Shown here: positions 8,930 to 20,472 of the stretch, in pieces
How the letters are laid out: each line of letters opens with the position of its first letter
Numbering within the stretch: the stretch's first letter is position 1
Source: an uncultured Clostridium sp.
GTDB taxonomy: Bacteria > Bacillota > Clostridia > TANB77 > CAG-508
Direction: 5' to 3'
DNA: 42,596 nucleotides
Assembly (NCBI GenBank): GCA_930986425.1
Contig: CAKNJR010000014.1
Coordinates: 1-42,596, forward strand
Translations under genes and position numbers: made by a program
Notes under the pieces: model-generated
Seen by the model: only the letters and a program-made list of their open reading frames with translations
What the model was told of the DNA's origin: nothing
The model's database searches: none

Positions 8930-11900
8930 CTATCCTATTATTTCATATGCTGTTGATGGTGTCTGTCCATCACCATTTCCTAAAGCAATATTAGAATTTA
9001 ATGAAACTACTGGACGTAGACTATTGCTATCACTATAGTTATGATTAGCCTGTTCTGAATCATATAGAGCACCAACACTCAAATTACCACTGCTCACTTT
9101 ACGTAAAGAAAATCCTGCATAATTTGAGCTTAACATGACACTACGAGATGCTAACCAGTAATCTGTGCTAGTATTAAATAGTAAGTCATATAATTTTTCA
9201 TTGTCAAAGTAACTTGCAGAACCTAATGTATAATAATCTGATGTTGCAGTTAAAGATGTTCCTGCTTGTGTGTAACTTTCATATGTTGGTGGATTATAAT
9301 AACTTTCATTCTTTGCTATTCCATCTTCTCTTGCTACTCCGGTGTTAATTCCTGACCCTATTTCTTGTGCATATAGGTTTGGATAATATCTACCATTAGA
9401 ATATGTTCTTACATTTCCATATGCATATACTTGTCCTCTTCCATATGAGTTCCTTGCTGATATTCCCGCTGCATTCAATTTTGGTTCTATATCTTCCTCT
9501 AAGTTTATGCTTCTTGCTGTCGCTCCTAAACTGTTATTACTATATAAACTCGAGCATACATTATTTAGTAAGAACACACTATTGTTATATCCCAATGCTC
9601 CTCCGAATCCTACAGTATAGCTTAATGGCGTAGCACTTATTAAATCTACAGTTCCATCATCATTTATGCTTAGTACTCTCCAAGATAAATCTTCTTTATA
9701 TATTGTTCCATTATCATCATACCCAGTAAATTGAGGAATATCTATACCATAATAATTATTTCCTTCTGGTGTGTATGCTACATAGTCTCCTATTTGTAAG
9801 TCACCCATATATTTTGTTTGTTCATCTACCGCTCCTATGAATAATGCTACTCTAAATCCTATTGCTTGGTCTGAAGTATTTGAGGCGCTAAATCTTCCTA
9901 TTGCAGGTTCGTCTGTTGATAAGAATCCATAAAATCCTCCTCTTGCAACTTTACTTGCTGATGAATCTGAATATTTTTCTGTAGTCCATTCATATACATT
10001 TCCGCCCATATCATATAGATGTTTTACTGCAGTTGTTTGGCCTGTTTCTATCAATGTACTTGCATTTGTCTGTGTTTTTCCACCATATCTTGTGTTATAG
10101 TAATTTCCTTGTGATGAATTTGTTAAATAACTTGAGTTTCCTGTTAAGTTTAGGAATTGAAGAGCTGTATCCCATGCATAACTACTCGTTAAATTACTTG
10201 TATAATTTTCATTTGAGTACATACTACTTGCAAGCGATTTTGCTTGACTTTGAGTAACATAATTATATACATTTTTTCCAGCTTGTGATAATACCTCTGC
10301 TGATGTTCCTGAACTTGCTGTTCTAGCAGAAGAGCTTTCTACTCCTGCTTCATATCTTGCTAAGTAAAATCCACCATTATCTTCTGCACTTTGTTTTTCA
10401 CTTGAATTTAATTCTTCTGTAAAGTATTGTGATGCACTAGATGTCGTTTTTATTTGTGCTTGGTATGATGTTGAGTCTGTTCCTTGTTTGTACCAATTTG
10501 AGAATGCATATCTATCATAATTTATTGTTATTCTGCTTCCAGTATTTGTTGTTATTGTTCCTACTGGTATCCATACAAATTGATTTCCTTTTTTATCTTC
10601 TATTACTACACCATCATCTATTGTTGTGTTGCTATCTCCATCATCAGGTAGAGGCTTAAATCCATCTGGAATTGTGATTTCATTGCCTCTTTCATCTGTT
10701 ACAGTTGTGTTTTCCTCAACTGGTTCGTTTCTTTCTATTAGTACTTCTAAATCTGATAAACTTGTATCTATATTTGTTACTTGTAATTGAGCACTTTCTC
10801 CAACGTTTTCATTTGAATCTTTTTCATCCCACAATCTTGCATATATTGTCGTGTTATGGTCTAGAGAGAAACTTCCTGTATAGTTTGTATAACTACTTCC
10901 ATTTGTACTATATTGTAATGTGTATGTGCTTCCTGCTCCAGTTGCTGTAGTTGATATTGTGACTGTTACAGGTTCATTTGTTATTCTTGTTTCACTTATG
11001 CTTATTGTTGTATTGCTTCCCTGCACTAAATCTGGTACTTTAATTGTACTCCCTGTTTTTGTTGCTTCTCCTTCATTTGATGCACTATCTGTAAATGTTA
11101 CTCTTACTGTATATTCTGTTCCGTCATCTAAATAATTAAATTCACGAGTTGTTGCTGCTCCAGTGAAAGTTGGTGATGATGGATAATCTAAGTCACTAGA
11201 TTTTTTAATATACCAATTGTATTGTACAGTTGTTGGCAAATTATCGTCTTGTACATTTGAAACGGTTGCTGTTAATGATTTTGAAGTAGTATTAGTTATA
11301 GTTAGTATTGCTGTTGGATTATTTCTATCTATATTAGTTATATCTTCATAAACTTCATTACTATACTCTTTTCCATCAGTTACTCTAGCATATACTCTAC
11401 CGTTATCAGTCATTTCTACTGGTTCATCATATCTTGTCCAGGTTCCATTGTCAATTTTATATTCTATATATAATGGTTCAGATATTCCAGGTACAGTAAT
11501 TGTTACATTAACATTCTCCTTTGTAGGAGTTGAAGGGTCTTTTGTAAATATTATGTTCTCTCCTTTTACTAAATCAGGTATATCTACAATTACTTCAGTT
11601 GTTGCTGTTAAATCTACACTTCCTACATTTCCAGCTCTATCTGTTGTTGAAATTCTAATGTCATAAGTAGAATTTCCTACTAATCCTTCATAAGTATATT
11701 CTCCTGTTGTATTGCTTCCGTCTCGTGTATAGTAACTTTCAGTTTTTAATTTATAATAGTAAGTATATGTTGGTGGCTCTGGCATTCCCATACCTTCATC
11801 ACTAGTTCCTGTTACTTTTACTGCTATTGAGCTTCCATCTACACTTACAATTTGTCCAGTAATTGTTGGTGCCATAGTATCTTCTATGACTTTGCTTACA

Positions 11901-12346
11901 GTTGCACTAGTATTATTTCCTTGGGTATATTTTGCATAAATTGTTTCTCCATTGTTTACATTTACTGAAGTTGAATAATTTTTCCATTCTCCTGATGAGC
12001 CTATTCTATATTGCGTTGTATATCCATATATGGTAGAAATTGAAACAATACCACCTGTTTCATTCCAGCCTGTTATTTCTATTTCTGGTCTTTCACTAAT
12101 TGGATTACCTCCTTCACCCGTTTGCTCTCCTCCATTTAGGATTTCATTAAACTCATCAACAAAGTTTTTCAATCCTTCTTGTTCTTGCTCAGTTGCATTC
12201 TCATATCCGTTAACAGTATTGCCTGTAAGGCCAATTATTCCACCATCACCTACGCTTAAATTAATTGCAACTGCTGCTAATATTATCATTACTATTATTG
12301 TAACACCCAAACTAATTAATGTTATACCATTTTCTCTACTTTTCAT
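8930..12346 (-). CDS. large pilin-like surface protein with Ig/FN3 modules, FGE-sulfatase domain and a C-terminal lectin-like domain
   Basis: This 1138-residue protein has a type IV prepilin-like N-terminus: RENG followed by ITLISLGVTIIVMIILAAVAI, with probable cleavage after Gly7 and no signal peptidase I site. Position +5 is Ser instead of the canonical Glu. A short helix (about 45-70) leads into alternating beta modules (about 95-540), namely OmpL47/chitobiase-C-like segments with YKIDNGTWTRY and FN3-like segments. Residues about 580-837 match the formylglycine-generating-enzyme/C-type-lectin fold family (FVWIPVG, GGFYLARYEAG, YDMGGNVYEWT, ARGGF, IGFRVAL). A second lectin-like or DUF6273-like domain (about 843-1138) ends in SLRPVVSL. 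An adhesive pilus-tip or cell-surface binding role is inferred. It is a monocistronic unit with its own promoter and terminator. Confidence 0.75.
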   Translation of the reverse strand: MKSRENGITLISLGVTIIVMIILAAVAINLSVGDGGIIGLTGNTVNGYENATEQEQEGLKNFVDEFNEILNGGEQTGEGGNPISERPEIEITGWNETGGIVSISTIYGYTTQYRIGSSGEWKNYSTSVNVNNGETIYAKYTQGNNTSATVSKVIEDTMAPTITGQIVSVDGSSIAVKVTGTSDEGMGMPEPPTYTYYYKLKTESYYTRDGSNTTGEYTYEGLVGNSTYDIRISTTDRAGNVGSVDLTATTEVIVDIPDLVKGENIIFTKDPSTPTKENVNVTITVPGISEPLYIEYKIDNGTWTRYDEPVEMTDNGRVYARVTDGKEYSNEVYEDITNIDRNNPTAILTITNTTSKSLTATVSNVQDDNLPTTVQYNWYIKKSSDLDYPSSPTFTGAATTREFNYLDDGTEYTVRVTFTDSASNEGEATKTGSTIKVPDLVQGSNTTISISETRITNEPVTVTISTTATGAGSTYTLQYSTNGSSYTNYTGSFSLDHNTTIYARLWDEKDSNENVGESAQLQVTNIDTSLSDLEVLIERNEPVEENTTVTDERGNEITIPDGFKPLPDDGDSNTTIDDGVVIEDKKGNQFVWIPVGTITTNTGSRITINYDRYAFSNWYKQGTDSTSYQAQIKTTSSASQYFTEELNSSEKQSAEDNGGFYLARYEAGVESSSARTASSGTSAEVLSQAGKNVYNYVTQSQAKSLASSMYSNENYTSNLTSSYAWDTALQFLNLTGNSSYLTNSSQGNYYNTRYGGKTQTNASTLIETGQTTAVKHLYDMGGNVYEWTTEKYSDSSASKVARGGFYGFLSTDEPAIGRFSASNTSDQAIGFRVALFIGAVDEQTKYMGDLQIGDYVAYTPEGNNYYGIDIPQFTGYDDNGTIYKEDLSWRVLSINDDGTVDLISATPLSYTVGFGGALGYNNSVFLLNNVCSSLYSNNSLGATARSINLEEDIEPKLNAAGISARNSYGRGQVYAYGNVRTYSNGRYYPNLYAQEIGSGINTGVAREDGIAKNESYYNPPTYESYTQAGTSLTATSDYYTLGSASYFDNEKLYDLLFNTSTDYWLASRSVMLSSNYAGFSLRKVSSGNLSVGALYDSEQANHNYSDSNSLRPVVSLNSNIALGNGDGQTPSTAYEIIG

Positions 12347-12431
12347 GTGTTTTTTCCTTTCTAAAATAAAAATAGGTTAAATAAGCTGTATTCTTTTTTG
12401 GAAATTTCTTTTATTTATTTTAACTTTTTAT

Positions 12432-12460
12432 ATTATATCTAATGAATTTTTACTTTTCAA
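12432..12460 (-). promoter_or_regulatory. promoter of the pilin-like surface protein gene
   Basis: On the minus strand TTGAAA (12455-12460) and TATAAT (12432-12437) are spaced by exactly 17 bases. They lie about 90 bases upstream of the ATG at 12346, which is preceded by AAAGGA. Confidence 0.7.
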
Positions 12461-12523
12461 TATTTTTATAATATTCATTTTTTACATTTTTATTATATTT
12501 TTGTAATATTTGTAACAAAAGAA

Positions 12524-12553
12524 AGACTATTGGCAATTTTTTGTCAATAGTCT
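12524..12553 (-). terminator. terminator of the groES-groEL operon
   Basis: The hairpin AGACTATTG/CAATAGTCT is followed on the minus strand by a T-rich run, about 90 bases past the groEL stop. Confidence 0.75.
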
Positions 12554-12640
12554 CTTTATTTTTTATTAATTACATTTTTTATACATTTTATATTGCTTAT
12601 TATGTATTATTTGTTGTTATATTTATTTTTATTCATTTTT

Positions 12641-14308
<1,668 letters not shown>

Positions 14309-14349
14309 TTATTTTTTAAAACAGTCTATTTTTATAAGCATCAATCACA

Positions 14350-14789
<440 letters not shown>

Positions 14790-14790
14790 T

Positions 14791-14819
14791 ACTTTATATC
14801 TTTTTTTAGCAATTGTCAA
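14791..14819 (-). promoter_or_regulatory. groESL promoter between the two CIRCE elements
   Basis: On the minus strand a consensus TTGACA lies at 14814-14819. The -10 is either TAAAGT (14791-14796, spacer 17) or TATAAA (14793-14798, spacer 15). The -35 lies inside the distal CIRCE-like element. Confidence 0.7.
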
Positions 14820-14832
14820 TAGAGATTGCTAA
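14806..14832 (-). promoter_or_regulatory. second, degenerate CIRCE-like operator overlapping the groESL -35
   Basis: TTAGCAATT, nine bases, GATTGCTAA. The outer six bases of each arm and the 9-base spacing match CIRCE. The inner positions changed roughly symmetrically, so the inverted repeat is kept at 8 of 9 pairs. Confidence 0.65.
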
Positions 14833-14895
14833 TTTTCACAAAAAGTTCACAATTGTTATATCTTTCAATTGTTTTTTCTTACTTTTTTCAGCCTT

Positions 14896-14935
14896 GGACG
14901 GACCTTTTCTGAAAATTTTCAAAAAAGGTCCGTCC
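14896..14935. repeat. GGACGGACC inverted-repeat element downstream of pyrG
   Basis: A perfect 13-bp inverted repeat (GGACGGACCTTTT/AAAAGGTCCGTCC) surrounds a palindromic GAAAATTTTC core. It has no T-run after it on the minus strand, so it is not a standard terminator. It is related in core sequence to the elements at 16799, 33368 and 36842. Confidence 0.75.
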
Positions 14936-14944
14936 CCGATTAAA

Positions 14945-16579
14945 CTATTTTATGCTTTTAGCAACTAATTCTACAAATAGTGGTTGTGGTTTATCTGGTC
15001 TTGATTTTAATTCTGGATGGAATTGGCATCCAACAAAAAATGGATGATTTTCAAGTTCTACTATTTCAACTAATAAATCATCTGGAGATGTGCCAGCGAT
15101 TTTTAATCCGTTTTTTTCCATTTCTTCTCTGTATTCATTATTGTATTCATATCTATGTCTATGTCTTTCTGAAATTGTTTCAATTGATTCTGCATTATTA
15201 TTTTCTAATTGATTCTTTTTTAAGTATTTGTTATATATTTCTTTCACATAAGTTCCTTCTTTTAGCTTGCATGGATATGCTCCCAATCTCATTGTTCCAC
15301 CTTTTCTTTTTATTTTCTTTTGTTCTTCCATTATGTGAATTACTAAATTTTTAGCGTTTGGCTCAAATTCTTCTGAGTTAACATCTTCGAGTTTTAAGAC
15401 ATTTTTTGCAAATTCTATAACACACATTTGCATTCCTAAACATATTCCTAAGAATGGAACTTTATTTTCCCTAACATATTTTATTGCTTCTATCATTCCA
15501 TCAATGCCTCTGTTTCCAAATCCTCCTGGAACAATTATGCCATCATATTGTTTTAATTTTTCTTTAACATTTTCACTATTTATTTTTTCACTATCTACTA
15601 GGTCGATTTTTGTTTTTACTCCATTTGCATATCCTGCATGTTTTACACTTTCTATTACTGAAATATATGAGTCTTCAAGTTTTGTATATTTTCCTACAAT
15701 TGCAATATGTGCTGTTTGTTCTTTTACATTTTTTATTTTTTTAATCAATTTTTCCCATTCTTCATTATGTGGCTCTGAATTTTTAAGTCTTAATTTTTCA
15801 CAAACAGCTTTAGCTAGTCCTTCTTTTTCTAGCATTAAAGGAAGTTCATATAAGTTTTCCACGGTTTTATTTTCTATTACATTTTCTTTTTTTACATTGC
15901 AGAATAATGCTATTTTTTCTTTCATTTTATTAGGTATTTCTCCATCTGCTCTACAAACAAGTATATCTGGCATTATTCCTAAAGCTTGTAGTTCCTTTAC
16001 TGAATGTTGAGTTGGTTTTGATTTTAATTCGTTTGAGCCTGTTATATATGGTAGTAAAGTTACGTGTATAAATACTGTGTCTTCTTCTTTTTGTTCAATT
16101 CCGATTTGTCTAATTGCTTCAAGCATTGGCTGGCTTTCTATATCTCCTACTGTTCCACCTATTTCTGTTATGACAATATCTACTCCTTGTTTCTTGAAGC
16201 CGTATATTTTTTCTTTTATGCAATCTGTAATATGTGGAATTACTTGAACTGTTTTGCCTAAATAATCTCCTCTTCTTTCTTTTTCTATTACTTCTAGATA
16301 TATTTTTCCACTAGTTATACTTGAATTTCCAGTTAAGTTTTCATCTGTAAATCTTTCATAATGTCCTAAATCCAAGTCTGTTTCTGTACCATCATCAGTT
16401 ACGAAAACTTCTCCATGTTCATAAGGGCTCATTGTTCCAGGGTCTACGTTTATATACGGGTCTAACTTTTGATTTGCTACTTTATACCCTCTATTTTTTA
16501 GTAGCCTTCCTAATGACGCTGCTGTCATTCCCTTTCCTAAGCCTGATACAACTCCTCCTGTAATAAAAATATACTTCAT
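14945..16579 (-). CDS. pyrG: CTP synthase
   Basis: CTP synthase makes CTP from UTP, ATP and glutamine. I chose ATG 16579 (544 residues) because AGGAGG lies five bases upstream and [17 protein letters not shown] is the conserved beginning. The frame stays open 26 codons upstream through the leader hairpin. The N-terminal amidoligase domain (about 1-265) contains the P-loop [21 protein letters not shown] and [11 protein letters not shown]. The C-terminal class I glutamine amidotransferase domain has the nucleophile motif GICLGMQ and the His/Glu pair in FHPEL. It is preceded by a terminator-like hairpin (16610-16653), which points to control by attenuation. Confidence 0.97.
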   Translation of the reverse strand: MKYIFITGGVVSGLGKGMTAASLGRLLKNRGYKVANQKLDPYINVDPGTMSPYEHGEVFVTDDGTETDLDLGHYERFTDENLTGNSSITSGKIYLEVIEKERRGDYLGKTVQVIPHITDCIKEKIYGFKKQGVDIVITEIGGTVGDIESQPMLEAIRQIGIEQKEEDTVFIHVTLLPYITGSNELKSKPTQHSVKELQALGIMPDILVCRADGEIPNKMKEKIALFCNVKKENVIENKTVENLYELPLMLEKEGLAKAVCEKLRLKNSEPHNEEWEKLIKKIKNVKEQTAHIAIVGKYTKLEDSYISVIESVKHAGYANGVKTKIDLVDSEKINSENVKEKLKQYDGIIVPGGFGNRGIDGMIEAIKYVRENKVPFLGICLGMQMCVIEFAKNVLKLEDVNSEEFEPNAKNLVIHIMEEQKKIKRKGGTMRLGAYPCKLKEGTYVKEIYNKYLKKNQLENNNAESIETISERHRHRYEYNNEYREEMEKNGLKIAGTSPDDLLVEIVELENHPFFVGCQFHPELKSRPDKPQPLFVELVAKSIK

Positions 16580-16609
16580 ATTAACCTCCTTTAATGGTAC
16601 AAAAATTAA

Positions 16610-16653
16610 AAAAAGATAGGCTAAAAAAGCGTTTTTTTTTAACCTATCTTTTT
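16610..16653 (-). terminator. terminator-like hairpin in the pyrG leader (possible attenuator)
   Basis: The 11-bp stem AAAAAGATAGG/CCTATCTTTTT continues into an A/T inner stem. A T-rich run (TTTTTTTAATTTTT) follows on the minus strand, ending about 20 bases before the pyrG ribosome site. No promoter fits between it and pyrG, so the pyrG transcript must read through it. It could also end the dnaE transcript. Confidence 0.6.
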
Positions 16654-16798
16654 GCAATCATAAGTTTTGAACCTTTTGATTAAAATTAGTTCATTATCAT
16701 ATCTATATTTAAATAGATTCATATTTTTTATATCACTATTTTTATTTTTATGCAAGTCCTTTTTTGAATTTTTTTATTTTTTTGTTACAAAAGTCTGT

Positions 16799-16838
16799 AT
16801 CAATCGAAAAAATTGATTTTACGTTTTGCTACGTCCCC
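16799..16838. repeat. intergenic repeat copy downstream of dnaE
   Basis: ATCAAT (16799-16804), TTTTACGTTTTG (16817-16828) and CGTCCCC (16832-16838) occur in this order. The same order is found at 36842-36885. The first part also forms a small hairpin ATCAAT/ATTGAT. Confidence 0.6.
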
Positions 16839-16848
16839 AAAGTAAAAA

Positions 16849-19800
16849 TTATGCATATGCTACATTTTCTTTCCCAACAATTTCAGAAAATTCTTCTATT
16901 GTTTCATCATCTGCAAATATGGCTCCACAGCTACTTAGTTTTTCTCCCTGTTTTACAAAAACAGGCATATTATTTCTATCTCCTGTAAAGAATCTTATTG
17001 CACCTCTTAGTTTTTCTTTATTTATTTCATCTAAATACGTAATGTCTAGAACAAGTTTCTTTCTTTTTGGAAGATAACTCATCATATTTTTTAAGCCATC
17101 TTCATCTTCTATGTCTACAATTGAATTTGCTACAATGCTTACTTCTGCATCTTCTTTCATGCTTACTCTACCATCGATTACAACGATTGATTCTTCTAAT
17201 AAAAGGTTTGAGCAATTGTTATAACAGCTTTCAAATACTATTACTTCACAGCTTCCATATAAATCTTCTACTGTTACAAATGCCATTATTTTATTTGTTT
17301 TTGTAAATTTCTTTTTTACTTTATTTATTATTGCAACTAGCTTTACTCTTTGTCCATCTTTAATACTACTTTGTGAAGATGAAATTATTTGTCCATCTTC
17401 AGCAAATTGCTGATTTAGAGTTTCGCTATCTTCTCCTGACATTGTTTCATTTGCTTGTTTTAGTTGCAATATATTTACATTTGCAATTTTTTCTATTAAG
17501 CCTTTATATTTTTCTAAAGGATGTCCTGAAATATATATTCCAAGCATTTCTTTTTCCATTGATAGCATTTCTTTTTCAGAATATTCTGGAAGTTCTGTAT
17601 AGTTATATTTCATTTTTTGCATTTCATCATCTTGGCTTCCCATATCGAACATGGTTACTTGTCCAGCATAATCTTGATTTTTTGCATCTGCTATCATATC
17701 TATTATGCCTTCAAATGATGCAATTAATGTGGCTCTTGTTTTTCCAAGATTGTCAAAAGCTCCTGCTTTTATTAAACTTTCTATACACTTTTTATTTATA
17801 GATTCTCCATATATTCTTTCGCAGAAGTCTGTAAAATCTTTGTAATTTCCATTCTTTTCTCTTTCGGCAACTATGTTGTCTACTGCTTGAAGGCCAACAT
17901 TTTTTATACTTCCAAGTCCAAACCTAATTGAATTGCCTGAAGCAGTAAATTTTGTAAAGCTTTCGTTTATATCTGGTTTTAATATTTCGATGCTTTTCTT
18001 TCTACATTCTTCTATATATATTGGTACTTTATCTAAGTTTCCTAAAAAGCTATTAAGCATTGCAGCCATGAATTCTGCTGGATAATATGCTTTTAAGTAT
18101 GCTGTTCTATATGCTACTACTGCATAACAAGCAGCATGAGATTTGTTGAATGCATATTTTGCAAATTCTGCCATTTCGTCAAATATTTTATTTGCTGATT
18201 CTTCATCTATACCATTTCTTACACAACCTGGTATTTCTACATTTCCGTTTTCATCTAGTTTACCATGTACAAAGTTCTCTCTTTCTTTTGCCATTACATC
18301 TAGTTTTTTCTTTCCCATGGCACGTCTTACTAAGTCAGCTCTTCCTAATGAATATCCTGCTAAATCTCTAACTATTTGCATTACTTGCTCTTGGTAAACC
18401 ATACAACCATAAGTTACACTTAATATTGGTTTTAGGCTTGGATGAGTATATACGGCATTATCTGGGTCTTTTTTATTCGCTATATATCTTGGAATTTGGT
18501 CCATTGGCCCTGGTCTATAAAGTGACACTCCAGCTATAATGTCTTCTAAGCAGTCTGGCTTTAGTTCTTTCATAAAGTTTGTCATTCCTTGTGATTCAAA
18601 CTGGAATATTCCGATTGAATCGCCATCCTGCCACAATTTATATACTTTTGGGTCATTCATTTCTTTGTCAAATACTACATCTATTCCTTTATTCTTTTTT
18701 ACTAGTTCTATGGCATCTCTTATAACTGTTAGTGTTCTTAGACCTAGGAAGTCCATTTTTAATAGGCCAAGTTCTTCAAGAGTTGTCATTATGTATTGGG
18801 TTGAAATGACGTCATCTCTAGCATAAAGTGGAACATAATTTACAACTGGCTCACGAGCTATTATTATTCCACAAGCGTGTGTTGAAGCCTGTCTTGGTAA
18901 GCCTTCGAGTGCCATTGCAATATCTAATAAATTATGTATTTCATTATTACCTTCATATAAATCTTTTAACTCTTTATTTTGCTCTAGTGCTTTAGCTATT
19001 GTTATGTGGAGTTCATTAGGTATCATTTTTGCTAATTTATCCGCTTCTGCATAAGAAACATCTAATACTCTTGCAACGTCTCTTATTACCATTTTTGCTG
19101 CCATTGTTCCAAATGTTATAATCTGGGATACATGGTCATGTCCGTATTTTCTAGCAACATAGTCAATTACTTCTTGCCTTTTTTCGTAATCGAAATCTAT
19201 ATCAAAATCGGGCATACTTATTCTTTCTGGATTTAAAAATCTTTCAAAAATAAGTCCATATTTTATTGGGTCAATATCTGTTATTTCTATTGCATAAGCT
19301 ACTATTGAACCCGCTCCTGAACCACGTCCCGGTCCTACTGGTATATCATGAGATTTAGCATAATGAACATAATCCCATACTATTAAAAAGTAATCAGTGT
19401 AACCCATTTTGTTAATTACACCTAATTCGTATTCTTCACGCTCCCAAATTTCTTGAGGAGGATTTTCTCCATACCTATTTCTTATTCCATCATCAGTTAG
19501 CTTTTTAAGATAATCAAAATGTGTGGCATATTCTTCTGGCACATCATAATTAGGAAGTATTGTATGTCCAAATTCAAATTCTACATTGCATTTTTCTGCT
19601 ACTTTTACTGTGTTTTCAATTGCATCTGGTACATTTTTGAAGTATTCCATCATTTCTTCTGGAGATTTAATATACAATTCATCTGACTCAAATTTCATTC
19701 TATCTGGGTCTGACATTCTTTTTCCTGTTTGTATACATAGTAAAACTTCGTGATTATATGCATCTTCCTTTTTTAAGTAATGTGAATCATTTGTAGCCAA

Positions 19801-20406
19801 AAGTGGTATATCTAATTCTCTTGCCATTTGAATTAGTTTTTGGTTGACCATTACTTGTTCTTTTACTCCATTATTTTGGATTTCTAAATAATAATCTTCT
19901 CCAAATAAATTTTTAAACCAAAGTGCTGACTGTTTTGCTCCTTCTATATCTCCTTGTAGAATTTTTGAAGGAATTTCACCTGCTAAACAAGCACTTGAAC
20001 AAACTATACCCTCATGGTATTTTTCTAAAGCTTCTTTATCTATACGTGGTTTATAATAAAATCCATCAGTAAAGCCTAAAGATACTAGTTTAATTAAGTT
20101 TTTGTATCCGTTATTGTCTTTAGCAAGTAAAATTAAGTGATTATATTTTGCATCTAGCACTGGGTCTTTGTCTTTCATTGTTCTAGGTGCTACATATACT
20201 TCACATCCTATTATTGGTTTTACTCCATTTGCCTTACAAGCTTTGTAAAAGTCAATTGCACCAAACATAACACCATGGTCAGTTATTGCCATAGCGTCCA
20301 TGCCTAGTTCTTTTGCTCTTACTGGTAAGTCTTTTATTCTATTTGCTCCATCTAATAAACTGAATTCACTATGCACGTGTAAGTGAACAAATTTGCCGTT
20401 TAACAT
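16849..20406 (-). CDS. dnaE: DNA polymerase III subunit alpha (DnaE)
   Basis: DnaE is a replicative polymerase of the C family. In Firmicutes it usually extends RNA primers before PolC takes over. The 1185 residues fit the family. The PHP domain begins at HLHVHSEFSLLDG. The catalytic region shows GPGRGSGAGS and PDFDIDFDYEKR with the metal-binding aspartates. GCMVYQEQVM and the fingers follow, then a helix-hairpin-helix region and an OB-fold near the C-terminus. It starts at ATG 20406 with AAAGGAAG upstream. There is no proofreading exonuclease domain, as expected for DnaE rather than PolC. Confidence 0.96.
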   Translation of the reverse strand: MLNGKFVHLHVHSEFSLLDGANRIKDLPVRAKELGMDAMAITDHGVMFGAIDFYKACKANGVKPIIGCEVYVAPRTMKDKDPVLDAKYNHLILLAKDNNGYKNLIKLVSLGFTDGFYYKPRIDKEALEKYHEGIVCSSACLAGEIPSKILQGDIEGAKQSALWFKNLFGEDYYLEIQNNGVKEQVMVNQKLIQMARELDIPLLATNDSHYLKKEDAYNHEVLLCIQTGKRMSDPDRMKFESDELYIKSPEEMMEYFKNVPDAIENTVKVAEKCNVEFEFGHTILPNYDVPEEYATHFDYLKKLTDDGIRNRYGENPPQEIWEREEYELGVINKMGYTDYFLIVWDYVHYAKSHDIPVGPGRGSGAGSIVAYAIEITDIDPIKYGLIFERFLNPERISMPDFDIDFDYEKRQEVIDYVARKYGHDHVSQIITFGTMAAKMVIRDVARVLDVSYAEADKLAKMIPNELHITIAKALEQNKELKDLYEGNNEIHNLLDIAMALEGLPRQASTHACGIIIAREPVVNYVPLYARDDVISTQYIMTTLEELGLLKMDFLGLRTLTVIRDAIELVKKNKGIDVVFDKEMNDPKVYKLWQDGDSIGIFQFESQGMTNFMKELKPDCLEDIIAGVSLYRPGPMDQIPRYIANKKDPDNAVYTHPSLKPILSVTYGCMVYQEQVMQIVRDLAGYSLGRADLVRRAMGKKKLDVMAKERENFVHGKLDENGNVEIPGCVRNGIDEESANKIFDEMAEFAKYAFNKSHAACYAVVAYRTAYLKAYYPAEFMAAMLNSFLGNLDKVPIYIEECRKKSIEILKPDINESFTKFTASGNSIRFGLGSIKNVGLQAVDNIVAEREKNGNYKDFTDFCERIYGESINKKCIESLIKAGAFDNLGKTRATLIASFEGIIDMIADAKNQDYAGQVTMFDMGSQDDEMQKMKYNYTELPEYSEKEMLSMEKEMLGIYISGHPLEKYKGLIEKIANVNILQLKQANETMSGEDSETLNQQFAEDGQIISSSQSSIKDGQRVKLVAIINKVKKKFTKTNKIMAFVTVEDLYGSCEVIVFESCYNNCSNLLLEESIVVIDGRVSMKEDAEVSIVANSIVDIEDEDGLKNMMSYLPKRKKLVLDITYLDEINKEKLRGAIRFFTGDRNNMPVFVKQGEKLSSCGAIFADDETIEEFSEIVGKENVAYA

Positions 20407-20472
20407 TTTGCTTCCTTTCTGTTTATTAATTTTTTAAAATGTATCTTGGACATTTTAAATATAATTTAATAT

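Noticed and set aside
8930..10000. Possible diversity-generating retroelement target (lectin-like C-terminal domain)
   Set aside because: No reverse transcriptase gene and no template-like near-repeat of the 3' end was seen in the window, so nothing supports a DGR beyond the fold.
16580..16657. N-terminal extension of CTP synthase (26 codons)
   Set aside because: The AGGAGG site and family start point to 16579; the extension runs through the leader hairpin.
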